Positions 56,296-64,000 of a stretch of 64,000 bases of DNA are shown here, in pieces. Source of the stretch: Opeltia flavorubescens (Eukaryota > Ascomycota > Lecanoromycetes > Teloschistales > Teloschistaceae); assembly GCA_000442125.1 (NCBI GenBank), contig KE546975.1, positions 310,001-374,000 of the forward strand, in the 5' to 3' direction. The notes under the pieces were generated by a model. It was not told the origin of the DNA. It worked only from the letters and a program-made list of their open reading frames with translations, and did not search any database. Each line of letters starts with the position of its first letter. The first letter of the stretch is position 1. Both the position numbers and the translations under genes were made by a program.

Positions 56296-58911
56296 TCAAG
56301 TGAAAATCCTCAACGACCATGACAACCAAGATTCAGTTGCAGTTGCTTCCACACGAAGCTCAGCTGCCCTTGATTCCACTTGCTTGACCTGACTTTCAAA
56401 CTCCGCCACTGCGTTCTCTACATCTTCCACCTTTGATTCGAGGGTGTTGAGCTCATATTCAAGCTTGGCACCAAGAGTTTCAATATCCTTGACAGCTTCC
56501 TCTAGACCTGCTTTTTCTTCCGCTAGAAAGCCGTCAGATGCTTCCTTCAGAGCGTTGTGCTCTTCAAGCTTCTGTCGGTACATGGCATCCAATATCTCCT
56601 GATCCCTCCCCCGTGCATTGTCGATAGCTTCAATGTCGGCCACCCTTTGCTCAACCCAAAATCCCTCTCCTGTCTGAAGTTCTCGTAGGTACTGACATGT
56701 TCGCTGCGCTTGCTCATCCCTCGTCTTCTCCCACACAAGCGCAGGATCTGCATGCCTCCTCACGTCAAGCTCGCCTGTTCTATTCAGTAAGATGTCATCG
56801 TTGGCTGCTACAACATCGACAACATTGCTGAAAGATAGGTGGCGCGGCCATCGATATTGGTAATGCTCTTTGGTGATAGAAGATGAATCTGGCGGTAAGC
56901 TTCTCGTACGCTGTAAAGCTAGAGGGTTCTGGCATTTGAGAAATAGCTGATGGCCACCCTTCTTGATATGCTGCGACTTATCGAGATCATCAAGCATATC
57001 CTTAGAGGTTGCAGGCAAATTCTTTGGACCAAAGGATGTGGCACCCCTTGTACTTGACTTACCTACTCGGTGGCCAGCTTCTGACGCAGCAACGGAATAC
57101 TGACCTTCAGAATCGCTTTCAACTGTCGCTTCCCATGCTGCATATTTGTCGCTGGCCGCAGCCTCATCGAACATATGACCTGTTGTTCCAATGGGATCTA
57201 CACGATCCCGAGGTAAACTGCTGGTTCTGCGCGAGCGAGGCGATGGAGGTGTGCCATATATTGACGGTCGTCGAGATGATGGAAATGCAGAGCCTGGGTA
57301 TCGACTCAGTTCGTCGCTAAGTCGAGCCGGTTGCTCCAGCGAGCTTTCTCCATCAGAGAGAGAGAGGGTCTCTTTGGAATACCGGTGATGATGACTTCTC
57401 ATACCAACGGCATCCTTGATACGACCAAGCCCGCTCCTAGCATCGGTCATGCGGCCGGTGACACTCTTCAAAACGGCTCTTCGAAGGGCTGGATCCCTTT
57501 CAGCTCCATCCGTATTCGAGGTTAGTGGCGTTTGTGTAGGCGTCTGATCTGCTACCGCTGATCGTGGATGACCATAGACGACCGAGTCTTGGTGCTTTCT
57601 TGACCAGGAATAACCGCCATGCTCATCATTCTCCAGAACCATATTATCCTCTCCTCCCAAGTCCTTGAAAACATCGGTGTCACTTTTTCGGGGCTTCCCG
57701 TACCAAAGCCACTTCGACCTCTCGCCCGAGGTTAGCTGGACAAATGTCCCAATATCCAGGGTCTCGATTTCTGCGATACCAGCTTTCTCCCGAGCTTCAC
57801 CAGCTGCAAGATCATGGCCCTTGCCACTTAGTTCGGCCATGGTAGATTTGACCGCCCGTGGAACGTTCCATCCCTCACTTGACTTTGCTGCCTTGGCTGT
57901 CACGCGGTGAAGCCGCTGTAGAGTCTGTCGATCCAGTCTGCGAGATCTGTCCAACTCCTGCCGTTTTTGGAAGTAAGCCACACCTCGTTTTGTGCAAGCC
58001 AGATCGTAAACATCCTTTGCGACTGGTGCCCCATAAGCGTGCAACCTGTTGCGCGCGCCGATGAGTAAACCGATCAAAGCAGCAACTGTGGTGGGCCCTA
58101 GTATGCCATCACTCGGCTCGATATTGTATATTTCCGCTCCGATGTCGGTCCACCAATCATTAATGGCTTGCTCCGTCACGTCGCAAAGCATACCATCGGC
58201 GTACTCAGGAGGCAGCTTTCCGAACAGCATAAGCGCTGCTTGACATAGCTTCACTAACTCAATGACCGCGCTGTAAAGCGGGATACGATCACTTGTTCGA
58301 TAGAGCCGGCTGAACTTAGCTTCGGTAGCTTGTACTGGATAAGATAGTGATAGCCCTGCCCGTCCTGAACATCCCATACGCTTCAGATCCTCATTGACGA
58401 TGAAATCTTCTCTATGCTTCTTCAGATCGCCATCTGGCACCAGGATAACAGTCAGGGCTGAAGGGAAGCCGCTCAGATTCGTGACCATGAGGATTCCAAG
58501 AGGTGTCTCCTTCTTTCGAGCATGGTATTTGGTAATGGCCTTAAAGTAGACCCGGAGTCGCGGCGACCATTGTTCCTCGTCCGTTGGTACGCTCAAGACG
58601 CTGACGAGAACGGAATGCTGCTCAAGACCGGTATACGTGGTGATGACGAAAGTTGGGTGGTTTCTTGAGCATGCCCATTGCTCGACAATGTAGAGTTCAT
58701 AGCCAACAAGGCGACGGCGTCGCTCAAGGACCTGTGTCGATTGATCCTCTTCGAGGTATCTGAATGCAGCTGGATCGGTGAAAACGAAGCGCTGATGGGC
58801 AGGCTGTCTTTCTTTGGCGGTGGAAGTTGAACTGTGTTCGCCTGATTGTAGATGGTCGCCGTCTTTTGCAATAGACAATTCTTTTACAGTCATGCTTTGT
58901 GTAGGTGACAT
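56296..58911 (-). CDS. STB6-like protein (Sin3-binding family), 871 aa
   Basis: Single exon from ATG 58911. The N-terminal about 400 residues are strongly conserved-looking: RFVFTDPAAFRYLEEDQSTQ, RRRRLVGYELYIVEQWACSR, LRVYFKAITKYHARKKETPL, GILMVTNLSGFPSALTVIL, YRTSDRIPLYSAVIELVKLC, WWTDIGAEIYNIEPSDGIL and GTFVQLTSGERSKWLWYGKP. I recognise these as the domain shared with yeast Stb6/Stb2, which associate with the Sin3 histone-deacetylase corepressor. The middle is disordered (Ser/Arg-rich, for example SSRRPSIYGTPPSPRSRRTS). The last about 110 residues form a coiled coil (EEKAGLEEAVKDIETLGAKL, VEDVENAVAEFESQVKQVES). Function beyond the family link is inferred. Confidence 0.85.
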   Translation of the reverse strand: MSPTQSMTVKELSIAKDGDHLQSGEHSSTSTAKERQPAHQRFVFTDPAAFRYLEEDQSTQVLERRRRLVGYELYIVEQWACSRNHPTFVITTYTGLEQHSVLVSVLSVPTDEEQWSPRLRVYFKAITKYHARKKETPLGILMVTNLSGFPSALTVILVPDGDLKKHREDFIVNEDLKRMGCSGRAGLSLSYPVQATEAKFSRLYRTSDRIPLYSAVIELVKLCQAALMLFGKLPPEYADGMLCDVTEQAINDWWTDIGAEIYNIEPSDGILGPTTVAALIGLLIGARNRLHAYGAPVAKDVYDLACTKRGVAYFQKRQELDRSRRLDRQTLQRLHRVTAKAAKSSEGWNVPRAVKSTMAELSGKGHDLAAGEAREKAGIAEIETLDIGTFVQLTSGERSKWLWYGKPRKSDTDVFKDLGGEDNMVLENDEHGGYSWSRKHQDSVVYGHPRSAVADQTPTQTPLTSNTDGAERDPALRRAVLKSVTGRMTDARSGLGRIKDAVGMRSHHHRYSKETLSLSDGESSLEQPARLSDELSRYPGSAFPSSRRPSIYGTPPSPRSRRTSSLPRDRVDPIGTTGHMFDEAAASDKYAAWEATVESDSEGQYSVAASEAGHRVGKSSTRGATSFGPKNLPATSKDMLDDLDKSQHIKKGGHQLFLKCQNPLALQRTRSLPPDSSSITKEHYQYRWPRHLSFSNVVDVVAANDDILLNRTGELDVRRHADPALVWEKTRDEQAQRTCQYLRELQTGEGFWVEQRVADIEAIDNARGRDQEILDAMYRQKLEEHNALKEASDGFLAEEKAGLEEAVKDIETLGAKLEYELNTLESKVEDVENAVAEFESQVKQVESRAAELRVEATATESWLSWSLRIFT

Positions 58912-59316
58912 ACTGTGGAGCTTCAGCAGCTCTCATCGTGTTGGCTTAGACTCAGGTAGTCCAGCAAGGTGCGGAATCATCCATAAGTGAGGATTCTCTA
59001 TCATCAAAGGATTAGAATCCAACTCCGGCAATCCATTTCCCACAGGCCATTCTCGCATCAGGATATCCGAATGGGGGGGTGCTTCTGGAGATCACGGCGG
59101 CGATGTTCCGCCGGCCGAGGCCCCTCCATCTTGATCTCTTGGTCTCATGCTCAGAGCTTATGCGTTATCTATCACATATCAATCACAGTAGAGAGTAGCA
59201 ACTATGAGGAGAGTTGAAGAGACTCTTTGGATACGAAGTTTCTGTCGAACGCCATGACCTATCTGTCCAGAGAAAAACTCTAATTCAGCTTGAAGATTCC
59301 ACAACCATAACAAGTC
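58912..59316. promoter_or_regulatory. Divergent promoter region, STB6-like (-) and RMD5 (+)
   Basis: 405 bp with no gene. Both promoters must lie here. Confidence 0.55.
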
Positions 59317-60728
59317 ATGGAGAGCTTACTTGCGGAGCACGAGCGGCTTTCAAAGTCTGGGACATTTTCTAAGAGTCTTGATGACATACAGAAGACCATT
59401 GATCTCTTGATCAATGCTCGAGAAACAATAGCTACCGGTGAGAGCCCTTCGTTAGCTCTTATTGTTTCATACACAAACCGAACAAAAACCTGACCTCAAT
59501 GATACCATAGATCCAGAAGCTACTTCTTTGAACCTCGCAAAGCTGCAGACCCCAGTCAAAAGCTCCCTGGAAGATGTTCACAAGGACCTCGAAGAAGTCC
59601 GCAAGCATCAGACGAAATATGCAAAGCTCATTGACAAGGTATATTCACCTCGCCTGCACAGTTCAATGGCCTAGCTAATGCTTGAACAGAAGTTCAAAGA
59701 CAAGACGCTACCGCAGATGGACTATGAAGCTCTATCGTCTCAGCCCGCCCTCATCAACCGCGCAATTGCCATGCATCTTCTCCGCGAAGGCCAGTTCTCC
59801 GTTGCTTCTACCTTCCTTACCGAGGCAACTAAAAGCCATCCGGCAGACGACATGACAGATGATCTGACCATGAGCGGTACCGAGCAAGATCTAGGTCTAG
59901 ACTCGTTAAAGTCAGAATCTTTGCGCAAGCAGTTCGCCAACATGTATCACATCCTCCATGAAATGAAGAATGAGCGGAACCTTCTACCAGCTATTGAGTG
60001 GGCCCGAGAAAAGAGCGATGAGCTAGAAAAGAGAGGCAGTAACCTGGAATTCGATCTCGGAAAGCTGCAATTCGTCTGGTTATTCGTCGGCAAACATCTA
60101 CGGACCGGGCGGCCAGAGCTCCTCGAAGAAGGTCGTCGCCATGCTCTCGAATACGCACGCACAGAACTTTGCCTGTTTCGTCCGAGGTACCTCAAGGAAC
60201 TCCAGAAACTTTGTGGAGCTATTGCATATTCCCCGAACCTACAGCAGTCGCCTTATCGACGGGTATTCCTCAATGAAGGTGCCTGGGGTGAAGTCGCGAA
60301 TTCTTTCACGAAAGAATTCTGCGCTTTGCTAGGTCTTTCCGCGGAATCGCCTCTCTACCTTGCGGCTACAGCAGGAGCAATCGCGTTGCCCCATTTCTCG
60401 AAGCTCCAGGTCATCATGAAGGATAAGCGGACGGAATGGACGACCTCACACGAAATCCCTGTAGGAATACCAACCCGAGAGTTGGTATGAAAGCTAATGG
60501 CGTTAACAGGTTGAAGTACCTCTTCCGCCATCCTACCGTTTCCACTCAATATTCGTATGCCCTGTATCCAAAGAACAGACCACGGATCAGAATCCGCCGA
60601 TGATGATGCCATGCGGTCATGTTGTTGCTAATGAGTCTCTCGAGAGGTTGAGCAAAGGCAACAGGTTCAAATGCCCTTATTGTCCGAACGAAAGCCACCC
60701 GAGAGATGCAATAAAGATATTTATGTAA
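59317..60728 (+). CDS. RMD5: RMD5/GID2, RING-type subunit of the GID (CTLH) ubiquitin ligase, 412 aa
   Basis: Catalytic subunit of the GID/CTLH E3 ligase, which in yeast degrades gluconeogenic enzymes on return to glucose. Four exons with introns 59438-59510, 59639-59689 and 60461-60509. The last intron (donor gtagga) restores [20 protein letters not shown]; ending the protein at 60490 instead would lose the RING. Order: N-terminal coiled part ([20 protein letters not shown]), LisH ([20 protein letters not shown]), CTLH ([20 protein letters not shown]), CRA region ([20 protein letters not shown]), and degenerate RING with [24 protein letters not shown] and [10 protein letters not shown]. The RING lacks some canonical ligands, as is usual for RMD5. 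Confidence 0.93.
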
Positions 60729-60998
60729 TAGTGTTTGCTTATGGGTGGAGTCGAGAAGGGCACGGGCAATGCGGATAGCATTAAAGGCGTCTGGGTATGG
60801 AAGCATAGCAATGGAGCACTGGGTCTTATGGGTAGGTGAGCATGGAAAGTATAAATTATGTTTCATACCAAGACAGGAAAGAGACGTTATCTCTTTTCTA
60901 TACCCTGTCTCTTAAACTAAAAAGTCGACACTTCTCCACCTCTGCCACATCTCCCTCTCCCTACCTTTCAGCTCAGCCAGTCCCAAGAAAGCGCCAAC

Positions 60999-61556
60999 TC
61001 ATTCATACCTCGCCTCCGGACAAATCCCCGGACAAACCCTCCCAGACACATAATTCACCGTCAACAACCCACCCCCCTCCAACGGCACACTCCCACACAT
61101 CCGACACCCATGATCATCCAACAAGCCCAAACCCCTCCTCACTTCCGTCCCAGAGATATACGGTTTCCCATCATCCCCACCCCTCTGCGCAAAAACACAA
61201 AATCCTCCCCGCAAACTCGGGTCAGTGGGCAAACAAAGCACATGATGCGGTGGCGCATACAGCGCGCTGTTGTTCAGAGGGCCGAGTTCCCAATCTGGGA
61301 CGGGGTGGAGACCTTCGGTTGCGATGCGGTAGGCGGTGAAGACTACGGTGCCAGCGTAGATGGTACAGTAGAATGAGCCGCGGCAATTGATGCCGGAGAC
61401 AGCGTCGAGAGATGATGGGGGGAGTGCGCTGGTTGCGTTGGCGGGAGGTTGGAAGTGGGGCTGAGGGTGGAGGTAGAGATAGGGGGGTAGAGCGGAGGTC
61501 CGATGGGCGAAGAGGACGGGAAGGAGGAGGATTAGTAGAGAGACAAGAAGGGGCAT
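60999..61556 (-). CDS. Secreted KP4-like killer-toxin-fold protein, 185 aa
   Basis: Single exon from ATG 61556. Residues 1-22 form a signal peptide (hydrophobic core LLVSLLILLLPVLF, cleavage near TSA). The mature part contains GINCRGS at about residue 55, a middle CVFA, and a C-terminal GCRMCGSVP followed by NYVSG and CPGIC. This pattern (GINCRG start, paired Cys, GC-x-x-CGSVP near the end) is that of the KP4-like family, named after the Ustilago maydis virus killer protein that blocks calcium channels. Cellular homologues are common in ascomycetes and basidiomycetes, and some are virulence or antagonism factors. Activity of this one is unknown. It is intact, with no stops. The Pro/Ala-rich start of the mature part is untypical. 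Confidence 0.78.
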   Translation of the reverse strand: MPLLVSLLILLLPVLFAHRTSALPPYLYLHPQPHFQPPANATSALPPSSLDAVSGINCRGSFYCTIYAGTVVFTAYRIATEGLHPVPDWELGPLNNSALYAPPHHVLCLPTDPSLRGGFCVFAQRGGDDGKPYISGTEVRRGLGLLDDHGCRMCGSVPLEGGGLLTVNYVSGRVCPGICPEARYE

Positions 61557-62076
61557 TGCCTTGGTGAAGACAGCTATGTGCTTGTGAGTTTCAAGTAAGG
61601 ACGGGTCGCACTTGTGGATATCTTGGGGTTGTGTATAGTGATGGATGAAAATGCAATGTTGTAGCGCGAGACGCCATAGCGTGAATTGTCGGAGGATTTC
61701 AGGTATTTTCAGAAAGAGACGGGTCGTTTAATCGGAAAGGATAAATGCGACATGGGTTTGTACCTGGCATGACAAGATTGCCGATCAGGCTCGCATGACG
61801 GTTAGGCGCTTGTAGTGAAATAAATACGTAAGAATTATCTTGTCATGGTTTCTTTTCGAAGCCGGGCTCGATGGCCACCTGAATGTCTGTTGGAACGATT
61901 GGGTGGTATGTTCATTGTAGATTGGTGGTTTTGGGTGAATATGTAAGACGCGAAACACTTAGAGGGACAGATCAGGTACATGAGGAGGAAATGTTCGATG
62001 AGGTGACAAGTTGATGCCAATCATTGAAACGAAAGAACGGTAAAAAGATCAAGATCTCAGCTTTCTAATAAGCCGT
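61557..62076. other. Intergenic between the two secreted-protein genes
   Basis: Promoter of the KP4-like gene and 3' flank of the next; a short minus frame (61835-62020) has no motif. Confidence 0.65.
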
Positions 62077-63069
62077 TCAAGCCCCCAAATAGCGGCGTCT
62101 TTTCGCCGTCGATATTTGCTCGGAGACCTCGGGGGAGTTTGCCGGATTGTATGGACCCAGCTTCACGTAAATCTCGAGAGAACGCTTTGGAGTGGTGGAA
62201 ATACCCCGGGTCCAGATCTCCACGATATTCAGTCTTCCAAAAGCGACCGGGTGATCGTTCAACATCCAGGCAACTTCCCGCACAGGATCAACGCCAATGA
62301 GAGAGACAAAATTTGGATCTGAGGGGGTCCACGTTCTCCATTCCGTCTCCTGCTTTGGATCTACCCCTTTCTCACGCGCGATCTCTTCGATCAGATCATT
62401 GGCCCCTGGGTTTAGGACGTCGTGGAAAACAACCCATCGATATGGATTACCAGGCCCTTCTTGCTCTCGCTGTTTCAGGATAGTTTGAGCAACAACTTCG
62501 GACCATGAGAGTCTTTTCTGCGAATCTCTCTCCATACGATCGGCATACCAGGAAATAATTATGCCATCCTTGGAACTGGTGGAGAATTCGTAGGCTGGAG
62601 GGAAGTCGTTCTCAAGATATGCCCCCTTTCTTGAGGACACCGCCCAATGGGCATAATCTCCTCCTCGTCCATACTTTGGTGGAGGATTGAGGCCGAAGTC
62701 TCTGAAGTCGGCATTCATATAACCCCCCGGAATATCGAATAGGCGTGTCATTTGTAGTGCATAGTACTTCCAGAAAATATGTGCTCCGCCGCGGTCGATA
62801 TCCGAACTTGGGGGTGTCTTGAGAGTGGCCTGCAACTGTTTCCACCATCCAAGTCCCTTCAGACCGCACGCAGAAAAGACGTAGCATTGACCATCGGAAT
62901 TATAAACATTGCCCACCAAAGCCGGAATGCCATCATTGTCGGCTGCAGTTGCGGCTGTCTCAACGTTTCCATACGTAGTTGCTCCTGTTGGGACCGGAGA
63001 CGGAGGATCAGGAGCAACTGCTGTCCAAGAAAAGGCTGCAGCAGCAAGGGCGAAAGAAGCAAAGAGCAT
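62077..63069 (-). CDS. Secreted protein of unknown function, 330 aa
   Basis: The first ATG in frame is 63069 (MLFASFALAAAAFSWTAVAP), which gives a signal peptide; the frame is open nine codons further from a TTG. Ordered text includes GQCYVFSACGLKGLGWWKQL (two Cys), DIDRGGAHIFWKYYALQMTR, DYAHWAVSSRKGAYLENDFP, DGIIISWYADRMERDSQKRL, NPYRWVVFHDVLNPGANDLI and VREVAWMLNDHPVAFGRLNI, ending AKRRRYLGA. The protein is rich in Trp/Tyr and has only two cysteines in the mature chain. I do not recognise the family; an enzyme-like globular fold is plausible. Codon use is regular, so the gene is convincing. Confidence 0.75.
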   Translation of the reverse strand: MLFASFALAAAAFSWTAVAPDPPSPVPTGATTYGNVETAATAADNDGIPALVGNVYNSDGQCYVFSACGLKGLGWWKQLQATLKTPPSSDIDRGGAHIFWKYYALQMTRLFDIPGGYMNADFRDFGLNPPPKYGRGGDYAHWAVSSRKGAYLENDFPPAYEFSTSSKDGIIISWYADRMERDSQKRLSWSEVVAQTILKQREQEGPGNPYRWVVFHDVLNPGANDLIEEIAREKGVDPKQETEWRTWTPSDPNFVSLIGVDPVREVAWMLNDHPVAFGRLNIVEIWTRGISTTPKRSLEIYVKLGPYNPANSPEVSEQISTAKRRRYLGA

Positions 63070-64000
63070 GATAAGTCTTTTCAGAAGGTATTTCAAGTGT
63101 AGAGATCATGAACAGACGATCGTTTCGTTTCGAAAGGGAGAGAAAAGATTCCTTTATGAAAACATGTGTATAGAGAGGTTCAAAAATAGATGCCGTCTTG
63201 AAACGAAGCGAGCTTGCAACCGGAAGAACCATCGTTCAATTGTCAGTAAACAAGCTTTTTATAGACCACGTTTCTACCCTGCGGCTCTCAGATGTTTTGT
63301 GGATTGCCGCCACTACGGAATAGTCAGTCGCTTAGAGGTATGAATAGACATTGATCATCACAACGATAAGATAATCTTTCGAATCATACTCTTGAGCCAA
63401 TTAGCCAGAGAGAGACACTCATGGCGCAGCAGACCCGAAGGGATATTCGTGAAGCCAACCAAGGAGCAACGATGCGAATTCTAACAGTCTTTTGCTTTTT
63501 GGTCTCATACCAACCATTTTGACTTTCAAATGTTGAATGCAGTCAGTGCGGGATCGCACTACATGATCAATTCTTATTGTGTCATTTAGAGAATAAGTTA
63601 TGCAAGACGCTCAAGATCGTGATGTCAAACTGTAAAATGGACGATGCAAAAGATGGATGAGCGATGAGATCCAAGAAACAGCGGACCGTAAGAGATAGGG
63701 AACTGGAGTTGGAATTACATATATCCATGTAACGAGACCAGAGTAAAACATAACGTATAATAGGACTCAGCGGAAAGTTGGCAAAGAAGGCGATAAATCG
63801 TCCGCTTGGAGTTTATGCTAGATAGAAGGAGGCGGCAAGATTTCAGGGAATCAAAGAATTACGTAACCCGGACGAACGCTGTAATTTATCAGTGTCGGGT
63901 CGGACTATGGTCAAACGCGGCAGGGCCTTATAATCACTTACTGGCATCGATCTGGTTGACTTGCTGTATGGCCAATCGAACTTTGTTTCTGTATAACGCT
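63070..64000. other. Right-edge intergenic DNA, no gene seen
   Basis: Promoter side of the last gene, then AT-rich DNA with short motif-free frames to the window end. Confidence 0.55.

Noticed and set aside
1-64000. tRNA genes, rRNA genes and CRISPR arrays
   Set aside because: I looked for B-box-like GGTTCGANNCC with a partner A box and for regularly spaced repeats; apparent hits lie in coding DNA or lack the second element. The only tandem array (11160-11832) is degenerate and lacks spacer structure. A tRNAscan run would settle the tRNA point.

Overview
The window is nuclear DNA of a filamentous ascomycete. Genes are compact with mostly 45-120 bp GT-AG introns. Protein content is typically fungal: L-arabinitol 4-dehydrogenase, xylose reductase, a PIR-like cell-wall protein, an STB6-like protein, a KP4-like secreted protein and UTP17/NAN1. 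The set fits Pezizomycotina; a closer placement (for example Leotiomycetes) is only a guess. Four isolated N bases inside coding exons point to a draft assembly.

Layout. Bases 1 to about 14.8 kb are gene-poor and partly decayed. They hold the 3' end of one gene at the left edge, pyrimidine-rich and GT-rich low-complexity DNA, an AT-rich block with a probable Ty3/gypsy relic, two gene-like chains of exons carrying stops or frame breaks (5.65-6.76 kb and 8.70-9.84 kb), a diverged dispersed repeat in two copies (about 7.04 and 11.89 kb), a degenerate tandem array (11.16-11.83 kb), an RGG/His/Gln-rich gene and a secreted unknown protein. From 14.8 kb to the right end the DNA is gene-dense and mostly well conserved.

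Gene-dense part, left to right: PSR/FCP-like phosphatase (-), L-arabinitol 4-dehydrogenase (-), unknown 495-aa protein (-), unknown 1022-aa protein with C-terminal Cys cluster (-), PAF acetylhydrolase-like (-), MFS transporter (-), UTP17 (-), BAHD-type acetyltransferase (-), PIR-like wall protein (+), DUF1479 oxygenase-like (+), xylose reductase (-), SEC61 beta (-), ribosomal protein eL20 (-), CSN12-like PCI protein (+), BTB protein (-), SRA-YDG protein (-), BEM46-like hydrolase (+), mitochondrial lysyl-tRNA synthetase (-), TIM10 (+), STB6-like (-), RMD5/GID2 (+), KP4-like secreted protein (-) and a secreted 330-aa unknown (-).

Functional links. Xylose reductase and L-arabinitol 4-dehydrogenase are both pentose-catabolism enzymes, about 23 kb apart. 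SEC61 beta and TIM10 are small multi-exon genes that are easy to miss. TIM10 and the mitochondrial lysyl-tRNA synthetase share a divergent promoter region. I found no clear biosynthetic cluster, CRISPR or tRNA, and no convincing new multi-gene system. The most unusual material is the repeat-rich left third.
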